Source: a bacterium
Lineage (GTDB): Bacteria > Krumholzibacteriota > Krumholzibacteriia > Krumholzibacteriales > WJIX01
Reading direction: 5' to 3'
Assembly (NCBI GenBank): GCA_021160845.1
Contig: JAGHBT010000241.1
Location: forward strand, 1 to 18,092
DNA length: 18,092 bases
The position numbers and the translations under genes were made by a program. A model generated the notes under the pieces. It made no database searches. It saw only the letters and a list, made by a program, of their open reading frames with translations, and was not told the DNA's origin. Shown here one piece after another: positions 7,366 through 16,130 of the stretch. Numbering within the stretch: position 1 is the first letter of the stretch; each line of letters starts with the position of its first letter.

Positions 7366-7501
7366 TTCTCTCCATTCGTATCAGTGCGGATTTACTGCTA
7401 TTTTTCCACTTTCCCACGGTTTACCGAACGGGCCGGATGCTATCGAACTATATTGCCCCCTGAAGGCCAACCGCTGCCAGAGGTTAACCCCCGGTCCAAC
7501 A
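7366..7501 (-). promoter_or_regulatory. Leader region of the methyl-transfer operon
   Basis: This 136-base gap separates the lipoprotein gene from the corrinoid protein gene and is the likeliest site for an operon promoter. No convincing sigma-70 pair is visible. At 7454-7469 the minus strand reads TGGCCTTCAGGGGGCA, with GG and GC ten bases apart as in sigma-54 promoters, but the -12 element is GGGC rather than TTGC. No strong terminator hairpin follows the lipoprotein gene, so read-through from upstream remains possible. Confidence 0.2.
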
Positions 7502-9202
7502 CTATTCTTTCTCCACCGATTCAAACTTCTCTTCGATACTATAACCGGGGATAATGTCCACTGGGATTTTTGCCAGTTTTAATAGAGATTGCTTTACATC
7601 GTTCCCCATATTTCCATATTCCTCTATTAAACTGCCGGCAGACTCATATGAACCATGCGCCTGTATTATAAGCAACTCATGTAGAAGTGATTTGACCGCC
7701 TCCGTTATTTTTTCAAAATCCACACTCCAAAGCCCCGTTTCCTGATCCAGAAGATAGGCTCCCTTTTTTCTGAAATAGTTAAACGCTATCATATTCGCCC
7801 TGCCGTGAGATTCTTCTACGCCAAATCTTACCGATCGAAAGAAACCCGCGAGGAGAGAAACCGCGGTTTCTCTCTCCAGCTTTTCTGGAAAGACTCCCTC
7901 ACGAATAAGATAATAAAAATTATACTCTCCCCCGACATCTGCCTTCGCTTCTTCAATAGCCGAATATCTCTCTCGGAGGGCTTTACCAACGGTCGTTTCC
8001 GTGCCGTCTTCAAGAACAAGTCTTCCGGGGCCAAGCCCGTGTGTGAATTCATGCAGAAGTATATGGTTAAAATAAGCCTCAAACGTAACCAGCGGTAATT
8101 GTTTCTTGTCGATAACCTCACCGGCGATAGGTAAAAGTATCTTTTCAAATTTAGCCCTGCATATATTGCGGAGCATGACTTTCTTGCAGCCCTTGGCTTC
8201 ACGAACCCGCTCGTCATTGGGTAGATTAAACGCGAGCGTCTGTACACCGGCCTTCGTGTCTCCCGCCGCGAAAATCTCGTCGACAACAGACACCGGAGAA
8301 GACATCCCCCTGTTAAAATTTTTGTATTTGTCCTCTATCGGTAGATTTTCTTCCATTTTGAGAAGATAGCTTTTCAGCTTTTCCAGTCTCTTGCTCTCTT
8401 TAGGATCCCTGACGCAGATAAAGGCTTCAAAGGCAGTTTTGTAATTAAACAACCTGTCTTCATAAACCTCATATGGCCCAATTGTAACATCAAGAATGCT
8501 ATCCTTTACATCCATCCAGGCCATATTACTTTGATAATAATCGTCACTCAGGAAGGCGTTCGCCCGTAATCTTAAAAACTTTGCCAGCGATCGGTTTTTT
8601 GTTAAATCTGCGGCTTCTATCAAATACCCCGCGGCTCTTTTCAATAAATCTCCGTAATACCGCGAATAAGGCACCGCTGTGAGCCCGCCATCCTTATCTC
8701 TGCTTATAACAGTATACCCACTTTCAAATTCTTCTCTGTCTTCCTCGTGGTTCTTAAGCCATAATTTAAACTCTTCTCTTGTCATATCCTCCGGGTAAAA
8801 AGCCGCCCCTTCCGGCTTGAGTTCCTTGCCGTAAAAGGCGTTATCTCCATCCAGCCTGTCCCAGGGACCAAAATTAACATTAAAAAAGCGGAGGAGATAT
8901 TTATCCCCCTTCTCCTTTAATATATTTTCTACTTCAATATTCCGCTTTGATACCTGCCTTAGAAAAATCTTGTCAATTTCTTTGGCGGACATATAGAGTT
9001 TCTCAAGAACTGCCGTTTGATTCTTGTCCAAAAGGTTCCAGGGAACAGCCACATTAACCGGGGCATAGACTTCCAACTTTTTCCTTACAACATCTTTGCT
9101 CACCTGTTTTACCTCTCCTCCTTTGCATCCCGTGGCAATTGCTATCGCGCAAAATACAAAACCGGCAATCAAACCTCTGAATATAATAAAGTTCCTTTCC
9201 AT
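7502..9202 (-). CDS. M49-like (dipeptidyl peptidase III-related) metallopeptidase lipoprotein
   Basis: A probable 566-residue exported zinc peptidase. From the ATG at 9202 the protein begins with a basic n-region, a hydrophobic stretch and a lipobox ATG-C with the lipidated cysteine at C26, so it should be membrane-anchored outside the cytoplasm. HEFTH at 384-388 supplies two zinc histidines, and EEAKAD at 417-422 matches the second M49 motif that supplies the glutamate. GPYEVYEDRLFNYKTAFEAF near 242-261 is typical of the DPP III-related group. Classical DPP III has a six-residue HExxGH; here the motif is a compact HExxH. A TTG at 9244 would add 14 residues before the signal peptide, which I think unlikely, although AAAGGA lies very close to the chosen ATG. 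The gene follows a hybrid kinase gene by 42 bases. Peptidase activity and substrate are inferred. Confidence 0.75.
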   Translation of the reverse strand: MERNFIIFRGLIAGFVFCAIAIATGCKGGEVKQVSKDVVRKKLEVYAPVNVAVPWNLLDKNQTAVLEKLYMSAKEIDKIFLRQVSKRNIEVENILKEKGDKYLLRFFNVNFGPWDRLDGDNAFYGKELKPEGAAFYPEDMTREEFKLWLKNHEEDREEFESGYTVISRDKDGGLTAVPYSRYYGDLLKRAAGYLIEAADLTKNRSLAKFLRLRANAFLSDDYYQSNMAWMDVKDSILDVTIGPYEVYEDRLFNYKTAFEAFICVRDPKESKRLEKLKSYLLKMEENLPIEDKYKNFNRGMSSPVSVVDEIFAAGDTKAGVQTLAFNLPNDERVREAKGCKKVMLRNICRAKFEKILLPIAGEVIDKKQLPLVTFEAYFNHILLHEFTHGLGPGRLVLEDGTETTVGKALRERYSAIEEAKADVGGEYNFYYLIREGVFPEKLERETAVSLLAGFFRSVRFGVEESHGRANMIAFNYFRKKGAYLLDQETGLWSVDFEKITEAVKSLLHELLIIQAHGSYESAGSLIEEYGNMGNDVKQSLLKLAKIPVDIIPGYSIEEKFESVEKE

Positions 9203-9244
9203 ATCCTTTGATGCTAATAAAAAGAATCTTCCGGGAGAGAACAA

Positions 9245-10840
9245 TCAACCAGGCTGATCTGCGTCATCCTGATGAAGTGTTTTATAAATTTCAATGCCAA
9301 GCTCGTCCACTGAATAGGGCTTTTGTATAAAACCTGTTTTATCACTTTGCAGAACGCTATTATCCAAATGGCCTCTGTTGAAACCACTAGAAACAAGAAT
9401 GGGCATTCCCGGACTTAAAATTCTGATCTTTTTCAGGAGATCACAACCGCTCTCACCCGGCATCACAAGGTCCAGCACTACAAGCTCTATCTTTTCTTTT
9501 TCCTTTCTGAATATACTCAACCCCTCCACTCCATCTCTCGCAATCAGTGTATTGTATCTCAGCTTTTCGAGCATTTCTCGCCCGAGGTCTCTGACAACCG
9601 CTTCGTCATCCACCAATAGAACCATTTCCCCTTCTCCCAGCGGCGCAATCTTGGGTTGTTCTTTTTCTGCCGTTATCGTTATTTTTTTACTGCTCGCGGG
9701 AATATATATAGAAAAAGTTGTTCCTTCACCTATTTCGCTATAAACATTCACGAAGCCGCCATGCTTTTTGATGATTCCATACACCATATTAAGGCCCAAC
9801 CCTGTCCCTTCTCCTCGTTTTTTTGTAGTGTAAAAAGGTTCAAATATTTTGGCTTTCGTTTCATTATCCATTCCCACGCCTGTATCTGAAATTGAAATCC
9901 TCACATACAGTCCAGGCTTCATATCCAGACTCAATCGCGGATAGTTGTTATCTATAAAAATACTTTCCGTTTTTAGGATTATTCTTCCCCCATCCGGCAT
10001 CGCGTCCCTGGCGTTGAGACAAACATTTAAGAACGCCTGTTCAAGCTGAACCCCAGATCCGACAACCGGCTTGAGATCTTCAGCCAAATCTGAACAGATC
10101 TCAATCTTTTTATCAATCGACCTTTCTATTAGCTTTAAAACCTCCTCGACAACCGTGTTGCAGTCAACCACTTCTTCTTCCCCAATGTCGCCCGAGAAGC
10201 TCAGCAGCCTGTCAGTTAAACATGAAGCCTTTCTGGCGGTCTTCTCAATAATTTTCAGCTGTTCCCAAAGTTGTGTACCTTCTTCGGTCGTATCAATAAT
10301 AAAATTTGTATATCCTAGTATGCCTTCCAGAAGATTGTTGAAATCATGCGCTATTCCCCCGGCTAACTCACCAACGATCTCCATCTTCTGTGATTGAAGC
10401 AGAAGCTTCTGCAACAGTTTTTTCTCTGAATTGTCCGTAAAAATATTTAGGCACCCTGAGATATCTCCCGCTTTATTACATTTGGGCGTCATATTGAACA
10501 CTATTTCCTGTTGTGTTCCATCTCTCTTATTTACAAGGACTTCCATATTAATTATAGGGTCGCCATTCATGAAAGATTCATGCATCTCTTTTGCTTTTTT
10601 TTCCGGAAAGAGATCATTCGGCAACCTATTGCCGATCATTTCAGAGGAAAGGTAACCTGTAAGCCTTTCCGAGCCCTTGTTAAAAATCCTGCACTTTTCC
10701 TCACCATCCAGCAAAACAACTCCTATAACCGAACTTTCCAGAAAGGAAGTAACCACATCCAGAAGCTCGGAATAATTCCGGTATTCACTTTTTAAATCTT
10801 CAGCAAGTTGGACATTTTTACTATTCTCGATTTCTGACAC
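9245..10840 (-). CDS. Soluble PAS-hybrid histidine kinase
   Basis: This 531-residue hybrid sensor kinase has no membrane segment. A PAS domain covers about 28-138. The HisKA helix has the phosphorylatable H165 in GGIAHDFNN. The ATPase domain shows the N box at N276, DTGVGM at 319-324, the F box EPFYTTK and GTGLGL near 345-350. A C-terminal receiver (about 406-525) has D411-D412, phospho-acceptor D457 and K507. It starts with GTG at 10840, supported by GGAGG 9 bases upstream, located inside the last codons of the upstream kinase gene. It lies 4 bases after that gene, so the two are co-translated. The stop is followed by the lipoprotein peptidase gene. The PAS ligand is unknown, and no HPt or DNA-binding response regulator is encoded nearby, so the phosphate destination is unclear. 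Confidence 0.95.
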   Translation of the reverse strand: MSEIENSKNVQLAEDLKSEYRNYSELLDVVTSFLESSVIGVVLLDGEEKCRIFNKGSERLTGYLSSEMIGNRLPNDLFPEKKAKEMHESFMNGDPIINMEVLVNKRDGTQQEIVFNMTPKCNKAGDISGCLNIFTDNSEKKLLQKLLLQSQKMEIVGELAGGIAHDFNNLLEGILGYTNFIIDTTEEGTQLWEQLKIIEKTARKASCLTDRLLSFSGDIGEEEVVDCNTVVEEVLKLIERSIDKKIEICSDLAEDLKPVVGSGVQLEQAFLNVCLNARDAMPDGGRIILKTESIFIDNNYPRLSLDMKPGLYVRISISDTGVGMDNETKAKIFEPFYTTKKRGEGTGLGLNMVYGIIKKHGGFVNVYSEIGEGTTFSIYIPASSKKITITAEKEQPKIAPLGEGEMVLLVDDEAVVRDLGREMLEKLRYNTLIARDGVEGLSIFRKEKEKIELVVLDLVMPGESGCDLLKKIRILSPGMPILVSSGFNRGHLDNSVLQSDKTGFIQKPYSVDELGIEIYKTLHQDDADQPG

Positions 10841-10844
10841 TTTT

Positions 10845-13025
10845 TTAATCCTCCATACTTTTCCCCTTATGCCATTCTGCCGCCACCCTGTCTAAAGCGG
10901 AATAGAAATCATTTAATCTGTAAGGTTTTTTCAAGAATGAAGCGGCTCCTTCTTTCAAAAGCTGTTGTATCACATTATCCTCTCCGTACCCGCTGGATAT
11001 GATAACTGGTATTTCAGAAGCAATCTCCTTTAACTCATGGAACACCTCCTGCCCATTCATACCCGGCATAATAAGATCGAGGATAACAATATCTATGTCT
11101 GCCTTGCCTTTTTTAATTATATTTAAAGCATCTTTTCCTGATAAGGCGGTTATTGCCCTGTGTCCCTTTGTCTCCAGCATTTCTTTTGCCAGGCCACAAA
11201 CAATTTCCTCATCATCTACGACCAACACCCTAAGTGTTTTTGTAAGGGTATCTTTGCGGAATTGAACTGTCGGTGTTGTCAGCTTCTCTGTAACGGGCAG
11301 GTAAATGACCACCTTTGTGCCTTTACCCTCATAACTTTCTATCTCCAGTTTTCCCCTGTGATTTTCAATTACCCCCTCCGCTGCAGACAACCCCAATCCC
11401 CTGTGTTTTGATCCCTCTTTTGTCGTGAAGAAAGGCATCTTTGCTTTCCCCAGGACATCTCTTTCCATTCCATTTCCGTAATCCCTGATTTCTATACAAA
11501 TAAACTTGCCGGATTTCATCCCGTTCAAATATATATCACTGTTTGTGCCGATGCTGCGATTATAAAGTTTCGCTTCTATTTTGCCGCCATTCTGCATTGC
11601 TTCCTTTGCGTTCATACAAATATTAAGGAAGGCTTCATAGATTTGCGATGAATCCCCCTCAATATTTACAAGCTCCGCATTGTTCTCAACAGTAAATGGT
11701 ATGTGTTCTGTGGGAACCACACTCATCGTAATAACTCTGTACAGGATATCTTTGACATCCACTATCTCAAGTCTGTACTTACCTTTCCTCGAAATGGAAA
11801 GAAGTTGATCGGTGAGTTTTCGCGCTCTTATCCCTGCTTCCTCAATTTTATCCAGCTGCTTCACCCTTCGATCATATTCCGGCAGGGAATTTCTGACCAC
11901 GGAGGAATATCCTATCATGGCCCCTATCATATTATTAAAGTCATGCGCCACACCACCCGCCATTGTAGCAATATTTTCCATATGTTTTTCTTCGAGCATG
12001 CTTTTTTCAATCCGTGTTTTTTCACTAAGATCGGCCATAGAACCCCGCAGAGCCGGGTTTCCCTTGAAATCAACCGTATTTAATTGCAACTCGATTTCCC
12101 TCGAATTTTTTGCCAGGTGAAACACCCTGAAGTACTTTCTGCCTTCCTGGTTTCCATTCCGCATACAAGAATCTACTATTTCTTTGATCTCTTCTCTTTC
12201 TCCGGGTTCAAGAAACTCTTCCAGTCTTCGCCCCTTGATTCTTCCGGCGGACACTCCAAGCATCGCGGGAAATTGACGGTTGAAAAATTCGATCCTACCA
12301 TTTGCTATGAGGAAAAAAGCGTGAGCCTGCGTTTCAACTATCGCTTTGTACTTGCTCAATTCCATCTTCGTTCTATCTAATTCAATCCACTTTCCAACTC
12401 CGAGATTAATAGCTTGAGATATCCCTTTAATAAGTTTCTCTTGCCCTTCAGTAAAGGTTTTGTGTGGGACAAAGATACTCACCGCCAAATAATCATCCGT
12501 CTTTTTGCCGCCAACTACCCAGAACATTTCAAATGATTTAACGGGAATAATTGTTCGATGAATGGCCTCCAGGGATTCTTCAGAGATAACCCCGCCGTTA
12601 GCCATCATAATAATAAATTTCTTAAATTCATTCTTTTTCAAACACTTCGCGCCCGAGGAAATCAGTTCTGAAATCCATTCATCAATCCATTCAATTTCCC
12701 CTAACGGGTATGTCATACCATTTAAAAATTGATAATTATTATCCTCGTTCTCAAAAACTATAATTTTTGATGTCTTTTCCTTTCGATCAACAAAAAAGAC
12801 ACCGAAAGATCGAAGTTCCAAAAGATCAAGATTATAAAGCGAGACTTGCCTGAGAGCGGCTTCCAAGTCTTCCGCCTCCATAAGTTGCTTTAGGATGTAG
12901 AGGTAGGTCGCGGTGCCGGGAAGGGTGGCCACCTTTCTCGCGGTTTTGAAATCTGTTTTCCCCTCGGTTGTTTTTCTCCCAGCCTTTTCCTTGTCAGCTT
13001 CCCTTTGGCCGGTTCTTTTAATCAT
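10845..13025 (-). CDS. Soluble GAF-like/PAS hybrid histidine kinase
   Basis: This 726-residue hybrid kinase lacks membrane segments. Residues 1-35 are basic and probably disordered. About 40-220 looks like a GAF-type sensor fold, a call made from hydrophobic pattern only. A PAS domain follows at about 225-335. H361 in GGVAHDFNN is the phosphorylation site. The ATPase domain has N472, DYGNGM at 515-520, PFFTTK and HRGLGL. The receiver (about 598-715) has D604-D605, acceptor D650 in VILDLIMPG and K700. AAGGA lies 4 bases before the ATG. Its kinase core and receiver closely resemble those of the kinase downstream, which suggests a duplication. It is first in a probable three-gene unit with that kinase and the M49-like lipoprotein. 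Its signal is unknown. Confidence 0.93.
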   Translation of the reverse strand: MIKRTGQREADKEKAGRKTTEGKTDFKTARKVATLPGTATYLYILKQLMEAEDLEAALRQVSLYNLDLLELRSFGVFFVDRKEKTSKIIVFENEDNNYQFLNGMTYPLGEIEWIDEWISELISSGAKCLKKNEFKKFIIMMANGGVISEESLEAIHRTIIPVKSFEMFWVVGGKKTDDYLAVSIFVPHKTFTEGQEKLIKGISQAINLGVGKWIELDRTKMELSKYKAIVETQAHAFFLIANGRIEFFNRQFPAMLGVSAGRIKGRRLEEFLEPGEREEIKEIVDSCMRNGNQEGRKYFRVFHLAKNSREIELQLNTVDFKGNPALRGSMADLSEKTRIEKSMLEEKHMENIATMAGGVAHDFNNMIGAMIGYSSVVRNSLPEYDRRVKQLDKIEEAGIRARKLTDQLLSISRKGKYRLEIVDVKDILYRVITMSVVPTEHIPFTVENNAELVNIEGDSSQIYEAFLNICMNAKEAMQNGGKIEAKLYNRSIGTNSDIYLNGMKSGKFICIEIRDYGNGMERDVLGKAKMPFFTTKEGSKHRGLGLSAAEGVIENHRGKLEIESYEGKGTKVVIYLPVTEKLTTPTVQFRKDTLTKTLRVLVVDDEEIVCGLAKEMLETKGHRAITALSGKDALNIIKKGKADIDIVILDLIMPGMNGQEVFHELKEIASEIPVIISSGYGEDNVIQQLLKEGAASFLKKPYRLNDFYSALDRVAAEWHKGKSMED

Positions 13026-13071
13026 TTGTCCTTCAATGGTCTAAAACTCGCAACTTTTTCTATTACTAGCC

Positions 13072-13100
13072 AGTAAACCAGAATAGCCCCTTCAAGTCAA
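13072..13100 (-). promoter_or_regulatory. Possible sigma-70 promoter of the kinase operon
   Basis: On the minus strand TTGACT (13095-13100) and TTTACT (13072-13077) are separated by 17 bases. The -35 is one mismatch from consensus and the -10 is two. Transcription would start near 13065, about 40 bases before the ATG of the larger kinase. It lies in the 198-base gap after the sigma-54 activator gene, so the kinases need not depend on that gene's promoter. Confidence 0.4.
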
Positions 13101-13184
13101 CTCAATTTTCCCTTTTCCAAAAAGGTTGATCGGGGAAAGATGAAACCCCTTTGCAGGAAAAGCCGTAAAACCCCAACGCCCGGC

Positions 13185-13229
13185 AAAAAAGAAGAAAAAG
13201 GACTTGAAAGCTCTTAATTCTAATCAAGT
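13185..13229 (-). terminator. Weak candidate terminator after the sigma-54 activator
   Basis: On the minus strand ACTTGA (overlapping the stop codon) can pair with TCAAGT 16 bases later. A T-rich tract of 16 bases, reading CTTTTTCTTCTTTTTT, follows two bases after the stem. The stem is short and AU-rich and the loop is large, so this is a weak terminator at best. Confidence 0.28.
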
Positions 13230-15662
13230 TAGATCAAATTTTTCCATTGCGCGGTAGATTGTGCTGCGGGAGATACCGAGTTCCCGTGCGGCAGCTGATT
13301 TGTTCCCTCCGGTTTTTAGAAGGGTGGAGATTAAAAGTCGCTTCACATCCTCGGGATCTTTCGTTAGGCCTATTGCCGGTATAGAGCGAATTTTCAAAAG
13401 TTGCATGTCGCTGAACATTTCGTAATCCGTCTTAAAAATATAATGTTTCCTGATTTTGACGGGAAGATCACTTTTCCTTATTATCGCTCTGTTTCTACAG
13501 CGAAGAGCGAGAACCTTTGCCAGGCTCACGAGCTGCCGCACATTCCCCGGCCAGTTATACCCGTCAAGAAGCCTTAAAACATCTTCTTCTACTGCGGAGC
13601 TACATCCAAATTCGTTCATATAGTAGCTAAAGAGGGGATATATATCATCCCTATGTTTTCTTAAGGGCTCCAGCACAATCGATTCGACAATAATTCGGTA
13701 ATAAAAATCCTTGCGAAGTTTTCCCGACCTGAGAAGACCTGTTGGATCCTGGTTAGAGGCGGATATTATTCTAACATCCACATCACGTTCTATCGATTCG
13801 CCAACCCGGCGAATTTTCCCCTCCTGCAGTACCCGAAGAAGTTTTGCTTGCTGCCGAACGGAAAGTTCCGAAATCTCATCGAGGAAAAGCGTTCCTCCGG
13901 ATGCCCGCATTACAAGCCCGGCATGATCACGCAGGGCGCCGGTAAAAGCACCCTTCCTGTGTCCAAAGAGTTCACTCTCGAAAACCTGGTCCGCGACAGA
14001 CGCGCAGTTCACAGCCACAAAATCCGCTTCGGGCCGACCGCTTAACTTGTGTATAAATCTCGCGATAACCTCCTTGCCGGTTCCCGTTTCCCCTGTAATG
14101 AGTATTGGGATACTGCTCGTCGCTATAGTTTTCACCTTCTCTACAACCTTTTTTAGATGGGAAGATCCCGCCACAAGAAAACCACCATACAACCAATGTT
14201 TTTCGAACAAGAGCTTGTTGGTTTTTGAAGCACCCGCCCGCCCTCTAAGCATACCATTCAGTCTGTTCGCAATATCCGAACATTCGTGTTCTTTCACTTT
14301 CAGCTCCAAGGAATCAAATACCTGTGAGGCTTCGCCCGCGCAGCTTTTCCCCTCCCGAACCAATTCCATTACCCCGTCGTGCATATCTGTTATATCTATC
14401 CCGGAGATATGTTCCAGGAAGGATTCGGCGGCTGTTTGAAGGGTCTTCGCCAATTCAAATTGTTCCTTGATAAGACGAAAAATTGTAACGGCTTCCTTGA
14501 AATAGGAGCGGGCAACATCGAAATTTCCTCTTCTTGCTTCAAGAATTCCGAAGGAACGCAGCGTAGCTCCAAGTTCATGCCTGTCATGAAGATCTTCGGC
14601 TAATTTTAAAGACTTCAAGAGTGCCTTTTCGGCATCTTCCAACCGTCCAGCGTTAACATTCAGCTCTCCAAGGCGCCGACTCACCTCAAGCATAATATCG
14701 CCATTAGGCGCGATATCAAGAGCTATCTGCCGGGCCTTTTCAAGCAATAAAAAGGCACCTTCAATCTTACCTTTAAGATAGCTTATCTCCCCCAGGAATT
14801 TACACGCAAGGGCAACCCCTCTCTTATATCCCGTTTTCTCGGCAATACTTAACCCCTTGCCAATCAACTCGTTCCCTTTGGATAGATTTCCGATAAATAT
14901 ACATACCCTCCCCCTGGCGATATACGATTCGGCCATTCTTATTTTATTTCCGGATTCATTGTAGTATTTCGCGGCAGCCAGAAGGTTCTTCTCGGCCAGG
15001 GAATATCTTCCCGTTTTATAATCGAGAACACCTATAATATGCTGTGTAGCCGCCATTTTATTCCTGTTCCCTATGACCTTGAAATTCTCGAGCGCTTTAT
15101 TGTAATATGTCTCCGCGATTTCAAAGAAAGATCGCTGAAAGGCAGTGTAACCAAGCATGTAAAGCACATTTCCAAGCATTAAATTATCCGCTTCAGAACG
15201 GTAGTACTTACGGCAAGCTTGAAAATGAATATTAGAAGCATGGTAATCACCTTTCCAGAAACAGGCTTTCCCCACGCAAAATCTTATAAAGAAACCCATC
15301 TCGCCGGATTGAATATCCGCGGACAAGGATTCAAGGTAACGGATTGCAATCCCCGGGTCTTTCTTTTTCAAAAGAAGCTGGTATTTTAGAGAAATAAAAT
15401 CCTTCTCCGCCGTTATGTCCGGATACCACTTTTCCAAGCCCGCAATGAGCTTTCCCGCCTTATCGTGAATCCGGTTGTGGTAGTACACCCTCGCTGCGAG
15501 AAGCCACAGTTTACCGTCGCCATTAGCTGACACCTTATCCAATGCGGATAAAGGCAGGGTAATTGACGGTCCCATGCCCTCAATCACCCTAAGAGCAGTT
15601 TTGTGGTCTTCCTTCTCAAGAAGCCCGCTTATCGTTGTGATTACTTTTTCTATTTCTGCCAT
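13224..15662 (-). CDS. TPR-fused sigma-54 transcription activator
   Basis: This 812-residue enhancer-binding protein activates sigma-54 RNA polymerase. Residues 1 to about 415 are helical repeats of TPR type (for example around 160-190, 206-236, 286-316 and 366-396) and replace the usual receiver or GAF sensor. The AAA+ domain runs from about 495 to 735: Walker A GETGTGKE at 524-531, the sigma-54 contact loop GAFTGA at 571-576, Walker B GGTLFLDE at 589-596 and the WPGNVRQL motif near 704-711. A Fis-type helix-turn-helix closes the protein (NKSAAARELGISRSTIYRA, 787-805). With no receiver it is probably controlled by a protein or peptide bound to the TPRs. The start ATG has its nearest GAGG 13 bases upstream, which is distant; a short upstream frame overlaps it. 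It is divergent from the secreted protease, its likeliest target. Confidence 0.95.
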   Translation of the reverse strand: MAEIEKVITTISGLLEKEDHKTALRVIEGMGPSITLPLSALDKVSANGDGKLWLLAARVYYHNRIHDKAGKLIAGLEKWYPDITAEKDFISLKYQLLLKKKDPGIAIRYLESLSADIQSGEMGFFIRFCVGKACFWKGDYHASNIHFQACRKYYRSEADNLMLGNVLYMLGYTAFQRSFFEIAETYYNKALENFKVIGNRNKMAATQHIIGVLDYKTGRYSLAEKNLLAAAKYYNESGNKIRMAESYIARGRVCIFIGNLSKGNELIGKGLSIAEKTGYKRGVALACKFLGEISYLKGKIEGAFLLLEKARQIALDIAPNGDIMLEVSRRLGELNVNAGRLEDAEKALLKSLKLAEDLHDRHELGATLRSFGILEARRGNFDVARSYFKEAVTIFRLIKEQFELAKTLQTAAESFLEHISGIDITDMHDGVMELVREGKSCAGEASQVFDSLELKVKEHECSDIANRLNGMLRGRAGASKTNKLLFEKHWLYGGFLVAGSSHLKKVVEKVKTIATSSIPILITGETGTGKEVIARFIHKLSGRPEADFVAVNCASVADQVFESELFGHRKGAFTGALRDHAGLVMRASGGTLFLDEISELSVRQQAKLLRVLQEGKIRRVGESIERDVDVRIISASNQDPTGLLRSGKLRKDFYYRIIVESIVLEPLRKHRDDIYPLFSYYMNEFGCSSAVEEDVLRLLDGYNWPGNVRQLVSLAKVLALRCRNRAIIRKSDLPVKIRKHYIFKTDYEMFSDMQLLKIRSIPAIGLTKDPEDVKRLLISTLLKTGGNKSAAARELGISRSTIYRAMEKFDLT

Positions 15663-15784
15663 AGGTGTATATTACCTCGCGGGCTGCTATATAACTCACT
15701 TGGAATAACCATTTCACCCACAAAGTCGCTTCGATATACCGGGCTTCCAGTGCATCTGCTTCCCGTCCATAAAGTTCAGCTGAC

Positions 15785-15814
15785 ATTATACACTACCCCG
15801 CATTGAACTGTCAA
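15785..15814 (-). promoter_or_regulatory. Consensus sigma-70 promoter of the sigma-54 activator gene
   Basis: The minus strand reads TTGACA (15809-15814), an 18-base spacer, then TATAAT (15785-15790). Both hexamers match the sigma-70 consensus perfectly. Transcription would start near 15778 and leave a leader of about 115 bases before the activator ATG. The TTGTGTT repeats begin 27 bases upstream of the -35, so the activator could also regulate its own gene. Confidence 0.75.
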
Positions 15815-15840
15815 GCGATCCATTTTCGAATAATGTATCA

Positions 15841-15867
15841 TTGTGTTTTTTTGTGTTACTTTGTGTT
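15841..15867. repeat. Three phased TTGTGTT direct repeats (candidate enhancer site)
   Basis: TTGTGTT occurs at 15841, 15851 and 15861, exactly 10 bases apart, so the copies face roughly the same side of the helix. A further TTGTGTTA lies at 15920-15927 and TGTGTT at 15972-15977. The cluster ends about 130 bases before, and starts about 265 bases before, the candidate sigma-54 promoter, a typical enhancer distance. It may bind the Fis-type domain of the neighbouring activator; the assignment is inference. Confidence 0.45.
15850..15864 (+). repeat. Left arm of a 15-bp inverted repeat
   Basis: TTTGTGTTACTTTGT here is matched exactly, in inverted orientation, at 16320-16334. The arm overlaps the second and third phased TTGTGTT motifs. 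The two arms lie on opposite sides of the candidate sigma-54 promoter, about 455 bases apart. A pair of binding sites that could loop the DNA is the simplest reading. Confidence 0.6.
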
Positions 15868-16104
15868 TCACGCCATAACAACTATTATCTACGAAGGTTA
15901 CACTCTTTTTCGGAGATGCTTGTGTTATATGATACACCGATTTATGTTTCTAAACCTTCTGAAAAAGTGAATGTGTTTTGAAAACCCGCATATCTAAATC
16001 GAATCAATTATACGGCCATCTTCAATAATTACTGATGGTTAACAATTTTATCACGGGCTAACAAGTCCGATAACTATACCCTCTAATACCACCCCTCGGG
16101 ACTT

Positions 16105-16120
16105 TGGTCCCAATATTGCG
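16105..16120 (+). promoter_or_regulatory. Candidate sigma-54 (-24/-12) promoter of the secreted protease
   Basis: TGGTCCCAATATTGCG carries the -24 GG (16106-16107) and the -12 GC (16118-16119) with exactly ten bases between them, plus the full TTGC of the -12 element. Transcription would start near 16131. It points at the secreted protease 259 bases downstream. A sigma-54 activator gene lies immediately divergent, which raises the prior. The bases between TGG and TTGC match the rest of the consensus only partly. Confidence 0.5.
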
Positions 16121-16130
16121 CTATATAAGG

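Noticed and set aside
7366..7501. Cobalamin riboswitch before the corrinoid protein gene
   Set aside because: The gap is only 136 bases and I could not find the conserved B12-box or core elements.
15714..15770. An 18-residue frame in the activator leader
   Set aside because: No Shine-Dalgarno precedes its ATG and it does not reach the activator gene.
15841..15977. CRISPR array or tandem repeat element
   Set aside because: The units are only 7 bases, copies are few and there are no spacers of constant length; a protein-binding site cluster fits better.
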